This document shows positions 1 through 7,810 of a stretch of 22,433 nt of DNA, in pieces; positions within the stretch are counted from its first letter, which is position 1, and the number at the start of each line of letters is the position of its first letter. The stretch comes from Bacteroidota bacterium (GTDB lineage Bacteria > Bacteroidota > Bacteroidia > Chitinophagales > Chitinophagaceae). Position numbers and translations under genes: made by a program. The stretch covers positions 1 to 22,433 of the forward strand of contig JAEZCV010000159.1 in NCBI GenBank assembly GCA_023429985.1, read 5' to 3'. A model generated the notes under the pieces. It was not told where the DNA came from and searched no databases. It saw only the letters and a program-made list of their open reading frames with translations.

Positions 1-505
1 ATTCCATTCTTAGCCGGGCTTCGTCACTGGTAAAGCTTGCCATTCCCATCAGGCCCACAGCCCGGGCATGCGCAGAGGGCTCTGCCACAATCTGTTTCCA
101 GGTTTCTTCAAGTTCAGCCGCGTTCAACCCAAACTTGGTTTCTTCTTCGGCAATATGCACCTGTAACAAAACATCTATTTTCCGCTGGGCTTTTGCCGCC
201 TGCTTATCAATTTCTTTGAACAGCTTAAAACTATCCACGCCATGCACCAGGTGAACAAAAGGAGCTATATATTTTACTTTATTGGTTTGTAAATGACCAA
301 TGAAATGCCACCTGATATCTTTAGGAAGCTTTTGATATTTATCTACCAGTTCCTGAACATAATTTTCCCCAAAATCTCTTTGCCCTAATTCATACAACTT
401 TAAAATTGCTTCCACCGGCTGCACTTTGCTTACGGCAACGAGGGTTACACCAGCAGCTGCCAGTTCGGAACGAATGGACAAATAATGGGAAGAATTGATT
501 GACAT
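1..505 (-). CDS. YggS/PROSC-family pyridoxal phosphate homeostasis protein (C-terminus cut by window edge)
   Basis: The reading frame starts at an ATG on the minus strand (base 505) and runs off the left edge; 168 codons are visible of a family normally about 220-235 residues long. Seen: the motif VAVSKVQP with the expected PLP-lysine at residue 27, then DFGENYVQEL, WHFIGHLQTNK and VHGVDS, which are the hallmark blocks of the YggS/PROSC fold-type III barrel. The family binds pyridoxal 5'-phosphate and helps keep free PLP in balance in the cytoplasm; it has no firmly established enzymatic activity. A perfect 20-bp palindrome lies 33 bases upstream of the start, and the acyl-CoA dehydrogenase terminator lies beyond it, so this gene is probably transcribed on its own. 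The identity is secure; the missing end cannot be judged. Confidence 0.92.
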   Translation of the reverse strand, partial: MSINSSHYLSIRSELAAAGVTLVAVSKVQPVEAILKLYELGQRDFGENYVQELVDKYQKLPKDIRWHFIGHLQTNKVKYIAPFVHLVHGVDSFKLFKEIDKQAAKAQRKIDVLLQVHIAEEETKFGLNAAELEETWKQIVAEPSAHARAVGLMGMASFTSDEARLRME

Positions 506-537
506 GCTTTTTCTACCTGGGTAATTAGTGTTCATTT

Positions 538-557
538 GGACAACGCATGCGTTGTCC
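538..557. repeat. Perfect 20-bp palindrome GGACAACGCATGCGTTGTCC
   Basis: The two 10-base halves are exact reverse complements. It lies between the start of the YggS-like gene and the terminator of the acyl-CoA dehydrogenase. A TATATTG element (minus strand, 561-567) just upstream resembles the Bacteroidota -7 element, which would put the palindrome across the predicted transcription start or in the 5' leader of the YggS-like gene. It could be an operator or a copy of an interspersed palindromic repeat; this window has no second copy. Confidence 0.7.
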
Positions 558-572
558 CTACAATATACCGCT

Positions 573-603
573 AAAAAAAAGAGTGGTTGTTCCACTCCTT
601 TTA
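573..603 (-). terminator. Rho-independent terminator of the acyl-CoA dehydrogenase
   Basis: On the minus strand GAGTGG, loop AACAA and CCACTC are followed directly by eight T, four bases after the stop codon region of the acyl-CoA dehydrogenase. The stem is extended by a G-T and A-T pairs from the adjoining A and T runs. It separates this gene from the YggS-like gene downstream. Confidence 0.85.
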
Positions 604-606
604 AAA

Positions 607-1761
607 TTATTTCAAAATACTTCTGCTGATCACGATCCTTTGCACTTCACTGGTGCCTTCATAGATCTGCGTGATCTTGGCATCGCGCATCAGCCGTTCC
701 ACATGGTATTCTTTTATATAACCATAACCGCCATGGATCTGCACCGCTTCAACGGTTGTCCACATGGCAGTTTCCGAGGCATACACTTTGGCCATGGAAG
801 AACTAAGTGTATAATCTTTTTTCTGATCCTTATCGAAAGCCGCTTTTAAACAAAGTAAGCGTGAGGCTTCAATGCGCGTGGCCATGTCGGCGAGTTTAAA
901 AGCAATCGCCTGGTGGTTGGAGATTTCGGTACCAAAAGCTTTTCTTTCTTTTGAATATTTGAGAGAAAGTTCATAGGCCCCGCTGGCAATTCCAAGTGCC
1001 TGGGAAGCAATACCAATTCTGCCGCCTGCAAGGGTTTTCATGGCAAATTTAAATCCGAAGCCATCCTCCCCTATCCTGTTCTCCTTTGGAACTTTTACAT
1101 CATTGAACAAAATGGTGTGGGTATCACTGGCACGTATACCCAGTTTATTTTCTTTAGCTGCCACCACAACACCCGGCCAGTTCTTTTCCACAATAAAAAC
1201 ATTAATACCACGCGAGCCTTTCGATACATCGGTATGCGCAATTACCAGGTAAACCGAGGCGGTTCCACCGTTAGTGATCCAGTTTTTGGTTCCGTTCAGT
1301 AAATAATGATCGCCTTTATCTTCGGCTATGGTTCGCTGTGAGGTAGCATCGCTTCCCGCTTCAGGTTCACTTAATAAAAAGGCGCCGGTATATAGTTCAC
1401 CATCTATCTTCCCCTGGGCAAGTGGGGTAAGATATTTTGTTTTTTGTTCGTGTGTGCCATAAGCTTCAAGTCCATAGCAAACCAGCGAGTTATTTACACT
1501 CATACATACACTTACACTGGCATCCACCTTGCTGATCTCTTCCATGGCCAGTACATAACTTACGGTATCAAGACCTGCACCGCCATAATCCGGACTTACC
1601 ATCATTCCTAAAAATCCAAGGTCGGCCAGCTTCATGATCTGTTCGCGGGGGAACTGCATTTTTTCATCGCGTTCGATAACACCAGGCAGGCAATCGTTCT
1701 GGGCAAAATCGCGTGCAGCCTGCTGAATCATCAGGTGTTCTTCGCTTAACTGGAAATCCAT
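607..1761 (-). CDS. Short-chain (butyryl-type) acyl-CoA dehydrogenase
   Basis: The protein of 384 residues is the normal length for a soluble FAD-dependent acyl-CoA dehydrogenase, which oxidises short acyl-CoA esters to 2-enoyl-CoA and passes electrons to ETF. Seen: the N-terminal helical domain, the beta-domain block LLSEPEAGSDA and NGTKNWITNG, and the C-terminal motif QIYEGTSEVQR. In the last, Glu368 stands where the catalytic base of short-chain and butyryl-CoA dehydrogenases lies. The frame is open for 23 more codons upstream, to 1830. I chose the ATG at 1761 because it gives the family's usual N-terminus (MDFQLSEEH) and because a TATATTTG promoter element lies inside the upstream extension. 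A strong terminator follows the gene. Exact chain-length preference cannot be read from sequence. Confidence 0.95.
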   Translation of the reverse strand: MDFQLSEEHLMIQQAARDFAQNDCLPGVIERDEKMQFPREQIMKLADLGFLGMMVSPDYGGAGLDTVSYVLAMEEISKVDASVSVCMSVNNSLVCYGLEAYGTHEQKTKYLTPLAQGKIDGELYTGAFLLSEPEAGSDATSQRTIAEDKGDHYLLNGTKNWITNGGTASVYLVIAHTDVSKGSRGINVFIVEKNWPGVVVAAKENKLGIRASDTHTILFNDVKVPKENRIGEDGFGFKFAMKTLAGGRIGIASQALGIASGAYELSLKYSKERKAFGTEISNHQAIAFKLADMATRIEASRLLCLKAAFDKDQKKDYTLSSSMAKVYASETAMWTTVEAVQIHGGYGYIKEYHVERLMRDAKITQIYEGTSEVQRIVISRSILK

Positions 1762-1782
1762 GTAGTAAGGTTTATTTTGCCG

Positions 1783-1790
1783 CAAATATA
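1783..1790 (-). promoter_or_regulatory. TATATTTG -7 element for the acyl-CoA dehydrogenase
   Basis: TATATTTG on the minus strand matches the Bacteroidota consensus TAnnTTTG exactly. It sits 21 bases upstream of the ATG at 1761, giving a short leader. I see no clear TTTG -33 element at the right spacing. Confidence 0.6.
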
Positions 1791-1880
1791 GTTGAACCAA
1801 ATTTATTGGCTGAGCGGGTGGTTTTCTCAAAATCCTGTCCTTACTCTTGGTGAATAAATATCTCCTGGTTAATTTAGGCC

Positions 1881-2717
1881 ATGGTCAATCCCTCCATCAT
1901 CATTCTTCCTTTGATCGTTCTTACTGTATTACTTTCTTACCGAGGTTTTAAGGATCACAGGCTTATGGACCAGTATTCTTTTTCGGTAGACAAAGTGCTG
2001 TTGTATAAAGATTATAAAGTTCTTTTAACATCGGGCTTTTTTCATGTGAACTGGTTTCACCTGATTTTCAACATGATTACGCTTTATTTTTTCAGCCAGG
2101 GAATTGTGAATCTGCTTGGAATAGGATCGTTTGTGCTGCTTTACCTGGCAGGCCTGGTTGGAGGAAACCTTCTTGCGCTTTGGATGCACAGGAACCATGG
2201 AGATTACCAGGCCGTAGGCGCTTCGGGTGCGGTTTATGCGCTCATATTTGCCAGCATAGCCATTATGCCCGGGATGAAGATCGGTTTCTTTTTTCTGCCC
2301 TTTTCCATTCCCAGCTGGATCTACGGACTTTTGTTCCTTGGTTTTTCTATGTGGGCCATCCGTTCTAAAAGAGATAATATCGGGCATGAAGCGCATTTGG
2401 GTGGTGCCCTGGTTGGATTAATGATAGCGGTAATTATGGTGCCTTCGTCTTTAAGTGAAAATTACCTTCCTATACTGGCCGTGCTTATTCCCACTCTTGC
2501 ATTTATTTTTATTATAGTTTATCGTCCGCACATGATGATGGTGGAAAGCCTGCATTTCAAGCAAACACACAAACTAACTATTGACCAGAAGTTCAATCTT
2601 GAAAAAAAACAGCAGCAACTGAACATCGACAGGATTTTAGAAAAGATTCATCGCCGCGGTATCAATAGTTTAACCAGGGAAGAGAAAAGGCAGCTGGAGG
2701 AGTATTCGAAGCGGTGA
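1881..2717 (+). CDS. Rhomboid-family intramembrane serine protease
   Basis: Rhomboids cut transmembrane substrates inside the bilayer with a Ser-His dyad. Seen in this 278-residue protein: HVNWFHLIFNM (His60 and Asn64, the oxyanion-side block), GASGAVYAL with the nucleophile Ser115, and GHEAHLGG with the catalytic His172. At least six hydrophobic segments lie between residues 1 and about 210. A charged, mostly helical cytosolic tail of about 65 residues follows (KKQQQLNIDRILEKIHRRG...), as in many Bacteroidota rhomboids, where such tails often read 'LTREEKRLEEYSK'. It is transcribed divergently from the acyl-CoA dehydrogenase and convergently with the small gene at 3083. The TGA stop lies inside a repeat-like heptamer (see the tract at 2720). 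Substrate is unknown. Confidence 0.93.
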   Translation: MVNPSIIILPLIVLTVLLSYRGFKDHRLMDQYSFSVDKVLLYKDYKVLLTSGFFHVNWFHLIFNMITLYFFSQGIVNLLGIGSFVLLYLAGLVGGNLLALWMHRNHGDYQAVGASGAVYALIFASIAIMPGMKIGFFFLPFSIPSWIYGLLFLGFSMWAIRSKRDNIGHEAHLGGALVGLMIAVIMVPSSLSENYLPILAVLIPTLAFIFIIVYRPHMMMVESLHFKQTHKLTIDQKFNLEKKQQQLNIDRILEKIHRRGINSLTREEKRQLEEYSKR

Positions 2718-2719
2718 GG

Positions 2720-2782
2720 TGGTGAGTGGTGAGTGGTGAGTGGTGAGTGGTGAATGGTGAATGGTGAATGGTGAATGGTGAA
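2720..2782 (+). repeat. Heptamer tandem tract, 4 x TGGTGAG then 5 x TGGTGAA
   Basis: Nine exact 7-base units start three bases after the rhomboid stop codon; the stop itself reads CGGTGAG, i.e. one unit with a single change. Every unit carries TGA, and because 7 is not a multiple of 3 successive units place TGA in all three frames. A facing tract in inverted orientation lies at 3014-3083. Confidence 0.95.
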
Positions 2783-2820
2783 TGGGTCTTTATCAAATAA
2801 GATGATAATAGGAAGAATGT

Positions 2821-2865
2821 AAAAGGATAGTAGGAGCTGAAGCCTTCAGGTCCTACTATCCTTTT
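2821..2865. terminator. Long hairpin, probable bidirectional terminator
   Basis: AAAAGGATAGTAGGA at 2821-2835 pairs perfectly with TCCTACTATCCTTTT at 2851-2865; inside it CTGAA (2837-2841) pairs with TTCAG (2845-2849) around a GCC loop, with one G-G mismatch between the stems. The A run on one side and T run on the other let it end transcripts from both the rhomboid gene and the opposing gene at 3083. Confidence 0.8.
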
Positions 2866-3013
2866 ACTATTGGTTAGCGATGGTGAACCATTCTGCCAGC
2901 AGGCAGGAGGTATAGCATTGTTCTGCTGTTAAAAAAAATTAAGCACTCCCGACCTTGAGAAGGCATTCCTTGTCCTTACGATCACAGACCCTTTTTTTAT
3001 CAGAATATTTAAA
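2866..3013. other. Intergenic stretch between hairpin and second heptamer tract
   Basis: No coding sequence is seen. It holds a small CTGCC-AGCA-GGCAG hairpin (2893-2906), which is a degenerate member of the CCTGCC...GGCAGG palindrome family found elsewhere in the window, and A- and T-rich runs. With the flanking tracts it makes up the 365-base gap between the convergent genes. Confidence 0.5.
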
Positions 3014-3083
3014 CACTCACTACTCACCATTCACCATTCACCATTCACCATTCACCATTCACCACTCACCACTCACCATTCAC
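3014..3083 (-). repeat. Inverted heptamer tract, ten CATTCAC/CACTCAC units
   Basis: Ten 7-base units on the plus strand (CACTCAC, TACTCAC, five CATTCAC, two CACTCAC, CATTCAC) are the reverse complement of the tract at 2720-2782. Read on the minus strand the tract begins at the stop codon of the 141-residue gene: the stop TAG and the next four bases read TAGTGAA, one base from a unit. The two tracts could pair over about 60 bp with a 231-base loop. Confidence 0.95.
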
Positions 3084-3508
3084 TAATCCATCTTTCCTTC
3101 TGTAACTTTTTTATGAATTTCCACTTCTTTCATAAACTCACTGGTTTCTTCATCGGCATATAAGCCATAAGCATCTACCAGTGTTCCCTTGCTGCCATCG
3201 GAAGTTTCAATTGCATATAAAATAGACATGTCATCGGGATTGGTAATGCCTTCGAAGCGGAAATAGTTAGCTGCTTCCACATCTTTAGCCTTATACTTTT
3301 TCTGGGTTTCCAGGGAAACCAGTTTACCTTTTTCAACCCTGTATTGTGATTTATATCCTTTTTCTTCCAGCCTTTTTATACAAATATCCATATCGGTCAT
3401 TTCGGTTGACCTGTCGTTGGCCTCCGTGTATTTGTGACTGCGATTATCTGATTGATCGTTGCTGGCTGGTTGCATATCCGGTTCAAATGGTGTTACCATA
3501 AAATTCAT
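3083..3508 (-). CDS. Small conserved Bacteroidota protein of unknown function
   Basis: The 141-residue product has two parts. Residues 1 to about 36 are polar and rich in Asn, Asp and Ser. Residues about 40-135 form a compact domain with KRLEEKGY, YFRFEGITNPDDMSILYAI and KGTLVDAYGLYAD. That domain matches a small family I recognise from many Bacteroidota, sometimes labelled 'phosphoribosylpyrophosphate synthetase' in databases; I see no PRPP-synthetase motif and regard the label as wrong. Family members usually begin near the domain, so the true start may be Met37 (base 3400) or Met40 (3391) rather than 3508. It lies 66 bases downstream of bshB1 on the same strand. No signal peptide or membrane segment is seen. 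Function is unknown. Confidence 0.8.
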   Translation of the reverse strand: MNFMVTPFEPDMQPASNDQSDNRSHKYTEANDRSTEMTDMDICIKRLEEKGYKSQYRVEKGKLVSLETQKKYKAKDVEAANYFRFEGITNPDDMSILYAIETSDGSKGTLVDAYGLYADEETSEFMKEVEIHKKVTEGKMD

Positions 3509-3574
3509 TTTAATTATAAATGAATTATACCAAAATGATGCCTGCTCAGCTGGGGAATATATTTCCGTTAAAAC

Positions 3575-4303
3575 CTAAGTTTCTTCCAATACAAGTGCAT
3601 CTAAATTCCTGATACCTATATTCTTTTTAGATAGAAAACCTTCCCCATATTTGACCCCAATTCTTTTGCCCAATAGTCTTGCACGGGCAATAAGTGCTTC
3701 CATGAATTCGGGACTGGAAATATAGGTTTGAGGTTCGCCACTTCCCGGATTATGGAATTGGGTTTTATAGGCTTTTATCGCTTCCTGCCGCTGTTCCCAA
3801 ACATCGGAAACATCCACGATGATATCGGGTTCATAAAAGCGGTCCTGTATGTATTGCAACAACATTTTAGGTCTCCATTTTTCCTGTTCTTTGCCTTCAT
3901 CAAATGTTTTGATCTGCTTCAAACCGGCAAGAAAGCAGGCATCGTAAATCATCCATCCTGCGCGTCCATGGTCGGGATGCCTGTCATCAAGAATGTTTCC
4001 CAAAACAATTTCCGGCTGGTATTTCCTGATGATACGAATCAGTTCCAGTTTATGTGCTTCATCATTCCGGAAAAATCCATCACGCATTTTTAAGTTTTCT
4101 CTTACTGCAATACCCAGGATCCTGGCGGCATCTGCGGCCTCGCTATAACGTGTTTCAACAGTACCTCGCGTACCCAGCTCACCTTCGGTAAGGTCAATAA
4201 TCCCCACCTTTTTACCCCTCCTCACTTCATTTATTATGGTTCCTGAACATCCCAGTTCCACATCATCGGGATGCGAACCAATGGCTAACAAATCTAGTTT
4301 CAT
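3575..4303 (-). CDS. bshB1: Bacillithiol biosynthesis deacetylase BshB1
   Basis: BshB1 is a zinc-dependent LmbE-type deacetylase that removes the acetyl group from GlcNAc-malate, the second step in making the thiol bacillithiol. Seen in the 242 residues: GSHPDDVELGCSG with zinc ligands His11 and Asp14 and the general-base Asp13, the LTEGELGTRGTVETRYSEA block typical of BshB1, and DDRHPDHGRAG with the third ligand His112. The first motif has Ser where most relatives have Ala (AHPDD). Length fits the family (about 235-240). Glycosyltransferase BshA and the cysteine-adding BshC are not in the window, so the pathway is scattered. A YfiT-like protein at 14646 belongs to the bacillithiol S-transferase group. 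Confidence 0.93.
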   Translation of the reverse strand: MKLDLLAIGSHPDDVELGCSGTIINEVRRGKKVGIIDLTEGELGTRGTVETRYSEAADAARILGIAVRENLKMRDGFFRNDEAHKLELIRIIRKYQPEIVLGNILDDRHPDHGRAGWMIYDACFLAGLKQIKTFDEGKEQEKWRPKMLLQYIQDRFYEPDIIVDVSDVWEQRQEAIKAYKTQFHNPGSGEPQTYISSPEFMEALIARARLLGKRIGVKYGEGFLSKKNIGIRNLDALVLEET

Positions 4304-4370
4304 AATGGAAAGATAAAGAGGATGTAAGAAAAGGGGATGCAGGGAAGTATGAACTGCAAAATTTACTTAA

Positions 4371-5030
4371 TTATTTGTTTCCTGCATAACCCACTTTGTT
4401 GGGGTTATTATACCATGCGGCGAGGATCTCCTGAACAATGGCCTCGATCTGCCGATCGGTAGCATCATTTTCAATGTCGTAATGTTGTTTCAGGCTGCTG
4501 CCAAAGAAAAAAGCAACCGTCTGGTACAAACGTGCATTCAATCCACCGCGGTACTCTTTAATGATCTCGTAGCAGTTGTTACCGGTTTCGCGGTTGATAA
4601 GTTTCATGAGAATTTTGCCCTGGTAAACAGAAAGATTGGATAAGGGATCGGCAAACTGCTTTTTCAATTCCTTTTCCCTCGATTTGATATATTTTTTCCT
4701 TTCTTTTTTAGAACTCACATTTACCAGGTTGGCATTCACATCGTTTATTACAGCACCGGCCTTGCGTGCATAGGGATAAGTAACATAAACAGCATTTCTT
4801 AACCGGTTATAGGCTTCAATTACTTTGGCTAGTTTTTTCGGAGAAAGTTTTGAAACATACACCACTTCCATTTCTTCATAGGGCATCCAGTAACCTTCAA
4901 AATAAATGGCAGGTACCATAATAGTATCGTTAGGCCCCCACTTGGAAGGATCGGGACGGGAAGGATCTTCCTGTGCTGTTGCTGCGGGTACCCATGCCCA
5001 AACCATTAAAATGAAGAAAAGGCGGTGCAT
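4371..5030 (-). CDS. Exported DUF4294 protein
   Basis: The 219-residue protein starts with a signal peptide (hydrophobic FFILMVWAWVPAATA, cleavage likely near residue 19-20). The rest matches the Bacteroidota DUF4294 family: DTIMVPAIYFEGYWMPYEE, a YNRLRNAVYVTYPYARKAG block, a Lys-rich stretch (KKERKKYIKSREKELKKQF), and YQGKILMKLINRETGNNCYE followed by YRGGLNARLYQTVAFFFGS. The family is widespread in this phylum and has no known activity; export points to the periplasm. It lies 67 bases upstream of bshB1 on the same strand and could share its transcript. A 209-base repeat-rich gap separates it from ccmF. Confidence 0.88.
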   Translation of the reverse strand: MHRLFFILMVWAWVPAATAQEDPSRPDPSKWGPNDTIMVPAIYFEGYWMPYEEMEVVYVSKLSPKKLAKVIEAYNRLRNAVYVTYPYARKAGAVINDVNANLVNVSSKKERKKYIKSREKELKKQFADPLSNLSVYQGKILMKLINRETGNNCYEIIKEYRGGLNARLYQTVAFFFGSSLKQHYDIENDATDRQIEAIVQEILAAWYNNPNKVGYAGNK

Positions 5031-5103
5031 ACTTAAATATACTTCTTTTTAAGACAAAGCAATATAGGGGAAACGCTGTTTAGGAAAAGATAAATAATTG
5101 GGA

Positions 5104-5142
5104 AATTGGGAAACCTGCCTGACGGCAGGCAGGTTGGGAAAT
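5104..5142 (+). repeat. Inverted-repeat arm 1 with near-palindromic CCTGCCTG core
   Basis: The arm is AATTGGGAAACC, then a CCTGCCTGACGGCAGGCAGG core (one base off a perfect palindrome), then GGTTGGGAAAT. Two ATTGGGAA octamers (5097-5104 and 5105-5112) lead into it. The same arrangement occurs on the opposite strand at 5190-5230. Short open frames through it (for example coding LPAGRQ) are by-products of the repeat. Confidence 0.85.
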
Positions 5143-5189
5143 GAGTTAATTGGGAAATTTGATTAGACTCCGCTTTATTGAACCTCCCC

Positions 5190-5230
5190 AATTTTCCCAC
5201 CTGCCTGCCGGCAGGCAGGTTTCCCAATTA
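5190..5230 (-). repeat. Inverted-repeat arm 2 with perfect CCTGCCTGCCGGCAGGCAGG palindrome
   Basis: This arm is the reverse complement of arm 1, and its 20-base core at 5200-5219 is perfectly self-complementary. It starts ten bases beyond the ccmF stop codon on that gene's transcript, so the RNA could fold either each arm alone or both arms together. No T run follows, so it is not a standard intrinsic terminator. Confidence 0.88.
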
Positions 5231-5239
5231 ACTCATTAA

Positions 5240-7804
5240 CTAATTAGAAACCGGTTCTTTGCCGGCCATCACCCTGGATTTTGATTTCACCAGCAGCTTT
5301 TTCTGCTTATTGGTTTGAATGCGCCAGGCCATACTTACAAGAAATCCAATGATCATTATGATAGTTCCCAGCCATAAGAGGTTGATCCATGGAAATTTGT
5401 ACGCTTTCAATGTAACATATTGCATTACATCATCCGATTCTTTCAAACCTAAGGTAACCTGGCTTCCATTCACTTCCTGAACCTGCAGCACAAGACTTTC
5501 CTGGATGATAGTATCCGGTTCGGAATAAACAGCATCTTTATAATTGATGATCGCCGGTTCAACAGTATAAATAGAAGATGTTTTAGAATAAAGTTTTATC
5601 GTGGCTACAGATGCACTGTCTTCCGGACCGAAATCCATTTGCGGAATATCCCGGTGTGAGCGTACATTTTCCAGAACGGCAAAACCTTTTGAATAGAAAA
5701 CTGTATCTCCCACATCAAGGGTTACAGGGCGGAAAGTGGCCGTATCTTTTGCCTTTTCCGGATCCGGTAGTGAGGTGATATAAGTAAAGATGTCGTGATC
5801 AAGATAATGTTTGGCATCCGGGTTAGCCATTAATCCCTGCTGGCCTTTATAATTTACAAATGCATTAGGTGTTAAAACAAAATGCTGGCTGCTGTCGCCT
5901 TTTTCAAATTGAAGGATGTAATACCAAAGCTGCTTTTTAGGATGAGCGGAGTCTTTCACATATGTAACAAAATACTCGCCCATTTTAGTGCGAATACCTT
6001 TTACGAGCGTAAGATTTTCGCCCGGGTTTTCTTTGCTTCCTTCTCCAAAATCAAGAAATATTCCTGTAGTGTTTTGAGAGATCACTTCTTTTTTAGATGA
6101 AGAAATGAGTATGCCCAATAACATCAATGCAAAACCTACGTGGGCAATACTTCCACCGGCGCGTTTCAGGCTGCCTTTCAACCCCGAAAAAATATAAGAA
6201 CCATTGGCAATCACGGAAAATGTTGCGGCAACAATGGCAAGCCACACAGCACCGAGATAGCCATATCCATGCTCGGTATAATTAATATTCCCGAAGGCCA
6301 GTATCAGTGCACCTGCCGCGAGCCCGGCGAAAAGTGGAATCAATAATTTTTTAACGTGTGCCTTACCGGTAGTCTTGTATTTCAGGTACATGGCAAGTCC
6401 TGAAATGAAGCCGATAATGATGGCCACGAAGATCTGGATCCTGTTATAAGCAAAAGAAGCATCTTCCCCTACCGCATAGGTTTTGAATGTTTTTTCCTCA
6501 CCATTAAATAAGCCAATGATCTTATTGAAAACAGGTATTGAAGTCATTCCAATAATCATCACTGCTGATAAAAACAGTACCAGTGAGCCGATAAACATCC
6601 AGAATTCCCTGGAAGAAGTTTCTTCTTCTTTAACAATATGCGGAATATGTTTGTATCGAATAAAGAACAACACCAAAGATGGAATTACAAAAAGAAACAG
6701 GAAGATCCTTAAATGAGTGGGTGTAATTCCTTCACCGGTAAATGCATGTACGGAAGTATCCTGCAGGTCGCCGCTCCTTGTTAAATAGGTTGAATATAAA
6801 ACCAGTAAAAATCCAAGAATAAAAAACAGGTTGGTTGCACGTAAAGCATTGCCAGTATGACGGAAAATTACCAGTGTATGCAAACCTGCAACAAGCAATA
6901 GCCATGGAACAAGGGAAGCATTTTCTACAGGATCCCATGCCCAGTAACCACCGAAGTTGAGCGATTCGTAAGCCCAGGCGGCACCCATCATAATTCCGAG
7001 ACCTAAAAGAGCCGCGGAAAACAAGGCCCATGGCAGTGCAGGTTTTGTCCAGTCGGCAAACCTTTTTGTCCATAGTCCGCCTATTACAAATGCAAAGGGA
7101 ATAATAGCGGAAGCAAAGCCAAGGAACAACACAGGCGGGTGAATCACCATCCAGTAATTCTGCAACAAGGGGTTCAGGTCGTTACCATCGGTGATCATGG
7201 TTAGATAGTCCTGGCGCATATTTCCTGCCATATCAAAAAATGCAGGAGCATTATCAAGTAAACCTGAATTTCTTAAAAGCATGAATGGATTGGAACCAAG
7301 ATGTCCGCCCAGGAAAGGAATTCCAAGGATCATGGTAGCCAGCAATATTTGCGCAAAGCTTACCACGGTCATTACCGGTGCTTCCCATTTCTTTTCACGC
7401 CAGATAAAAAATACACCAACAACACAATGCCAGATGCTCCATAAAAGAAAGCTTCCTTCCTGCCCTTCCCAGAAACAGCTTAATAAATATTTTGTTTCCA
7501 GTGAAAGACTACTGTGCTGCCAAACGTATTTGTATTCGAAATAGTGATTATAAATGATGTAGAACAGAATGCTGAAAACCGCAAAAACAGAGATTGCCTG
7601 GATGATAAAAAATATGCGACCCAGTTTTTTCCAGTGGGCATTCGCATCATATCCAACAACGGCATTGCCTTCACGTGCAATAAAATTACTGCGTTGAACA
7701 CTCAGGAAATAGCAAACCGCAGCACCAAGAGAAGAAACCAGAGAAAGCAGAAGAAAAAAATGTCCGAGCTTTCCCGGCAGTAAATGCTCACCAATGTAAT
7801 TCAT
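5240..7804 (-). CDS. ccmF: Cytochrome c maturation heme lyase CcmF
   Basis: CcmF takes heme from holo-CcmE and attaches it to apocytochrome c at the outer face of the inner membrane. Seen in 854 residues: many membrane segments, a WEGQEGSFLLW block near residue 112, IHPPVLFLGFA (His222), the heme-binding WWD-type motif GGYWAWDPVENASLVPW (285-301) followed by His309, TRSGDLQDTSVHAFTGEG (His353), and RAGGSIAHVGFALMLLGI (His555). These match the histidines known to handle heme in CcmF. A large extracytoplasmic domain of about 230 residues precedes the last helix (about 815-835). The protein is longer than the E. coli one (about 650), as is usual in Bacteroidota. It starts six bases after the ccmE stop, so the two are co-transcribed. 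Confidence 0.93.
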   Translation of the reverse strand: MNYIGEHLLPGKLGHFFLLLSLVSSLGAAVCYFLSVQRSNFIAREGNAVVGYDANAHWKKLGRIFFIIQAISVFAVFSILFYIIYNHYFEYKYVWQHSSLSLETKYLLSCFWEGQEGSFLLWSIWHCVVGVFFIWREKKWEAPVMTVVSFAQILLATMILGIPFLGGHLGSNPFMLLRNSGLLDNAPAFFDMAGNMRQDYLTMITDGNDLNPLLQNYWMVIHPPVLFLGFASAIIPFAFVIGGLWTKRFADWTKPALPWALFSAALLGLGIMMGAAWAYESLNFGGYWAWDPVENASLVPWLLLVAGLHTLVIFRHTGNALRATNLFFILGFLLVLYSTYLTRSGDLQDTSVHAFTGEGITPTHLRIFLFLFVIPSLVLFFIRYKHIPHIVKEEETSSREFWMFIGSLVLFLSAVMIIGMTSIPVFNKIIGLFNGEEKTFKTYAVGEDASFAYNRIQIFVAIIIGFISGLAMYLKYKTTGKAHVKKLLIPLFAGLAAGALILAFGNINYTEHGYGYLGAVWLAIVAATFSVIANGSYIFSGLKGSLKRAGGSIAHVGFALMLLGILISSSKKEVISQNTTGIFLDFGEGSKENPGENLTLVKGIRTKMGEYFVTYVKDSAHPKKQLWYYILQFEKGDSSQHFVLTPNAFVNYKGQQGLMANPDAKHYLDHDIFTYITSLPDPEKAKDTATFRPVTLDVGDTVFYSKGFAVLENVRSHRDIPQMDFGPEDSASVATIKLYSKTSSIYTVEPAIINYKDAVYSEPDTIIQESLVLQVQEVNGSQVTLGLKESDDVMQYVTLKAYKFPWINLLWLGTIIMIIGFLVSMAWRIQTNKQKKLLVKSKSRVMAGKEPVSN

Positions 7805-7810
7805 TCCTCA

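Noticed and set aside
1762..1830. N-terminal extension of the acyl-CoA dehydrogenase
   Set aside because: It contains the likely promoter and lies before the family's normal N-terminus.
2720..3083. CRISPR array or transposon with inverted ends
   Set aside because: Units are 7 bp with no spacers, and the 231 bases between the tracts code for nothing and hold a terminator-like hairpin.
5033..5227. 64-residue open frame on the minus strand between ccmF and the DUF4294 gene
   Set aside because: It is made of the inverted CCTGCCTG palindromes and GGGAAATT words (LPAGRQ, LPSGRF), not of protein-like sequence.
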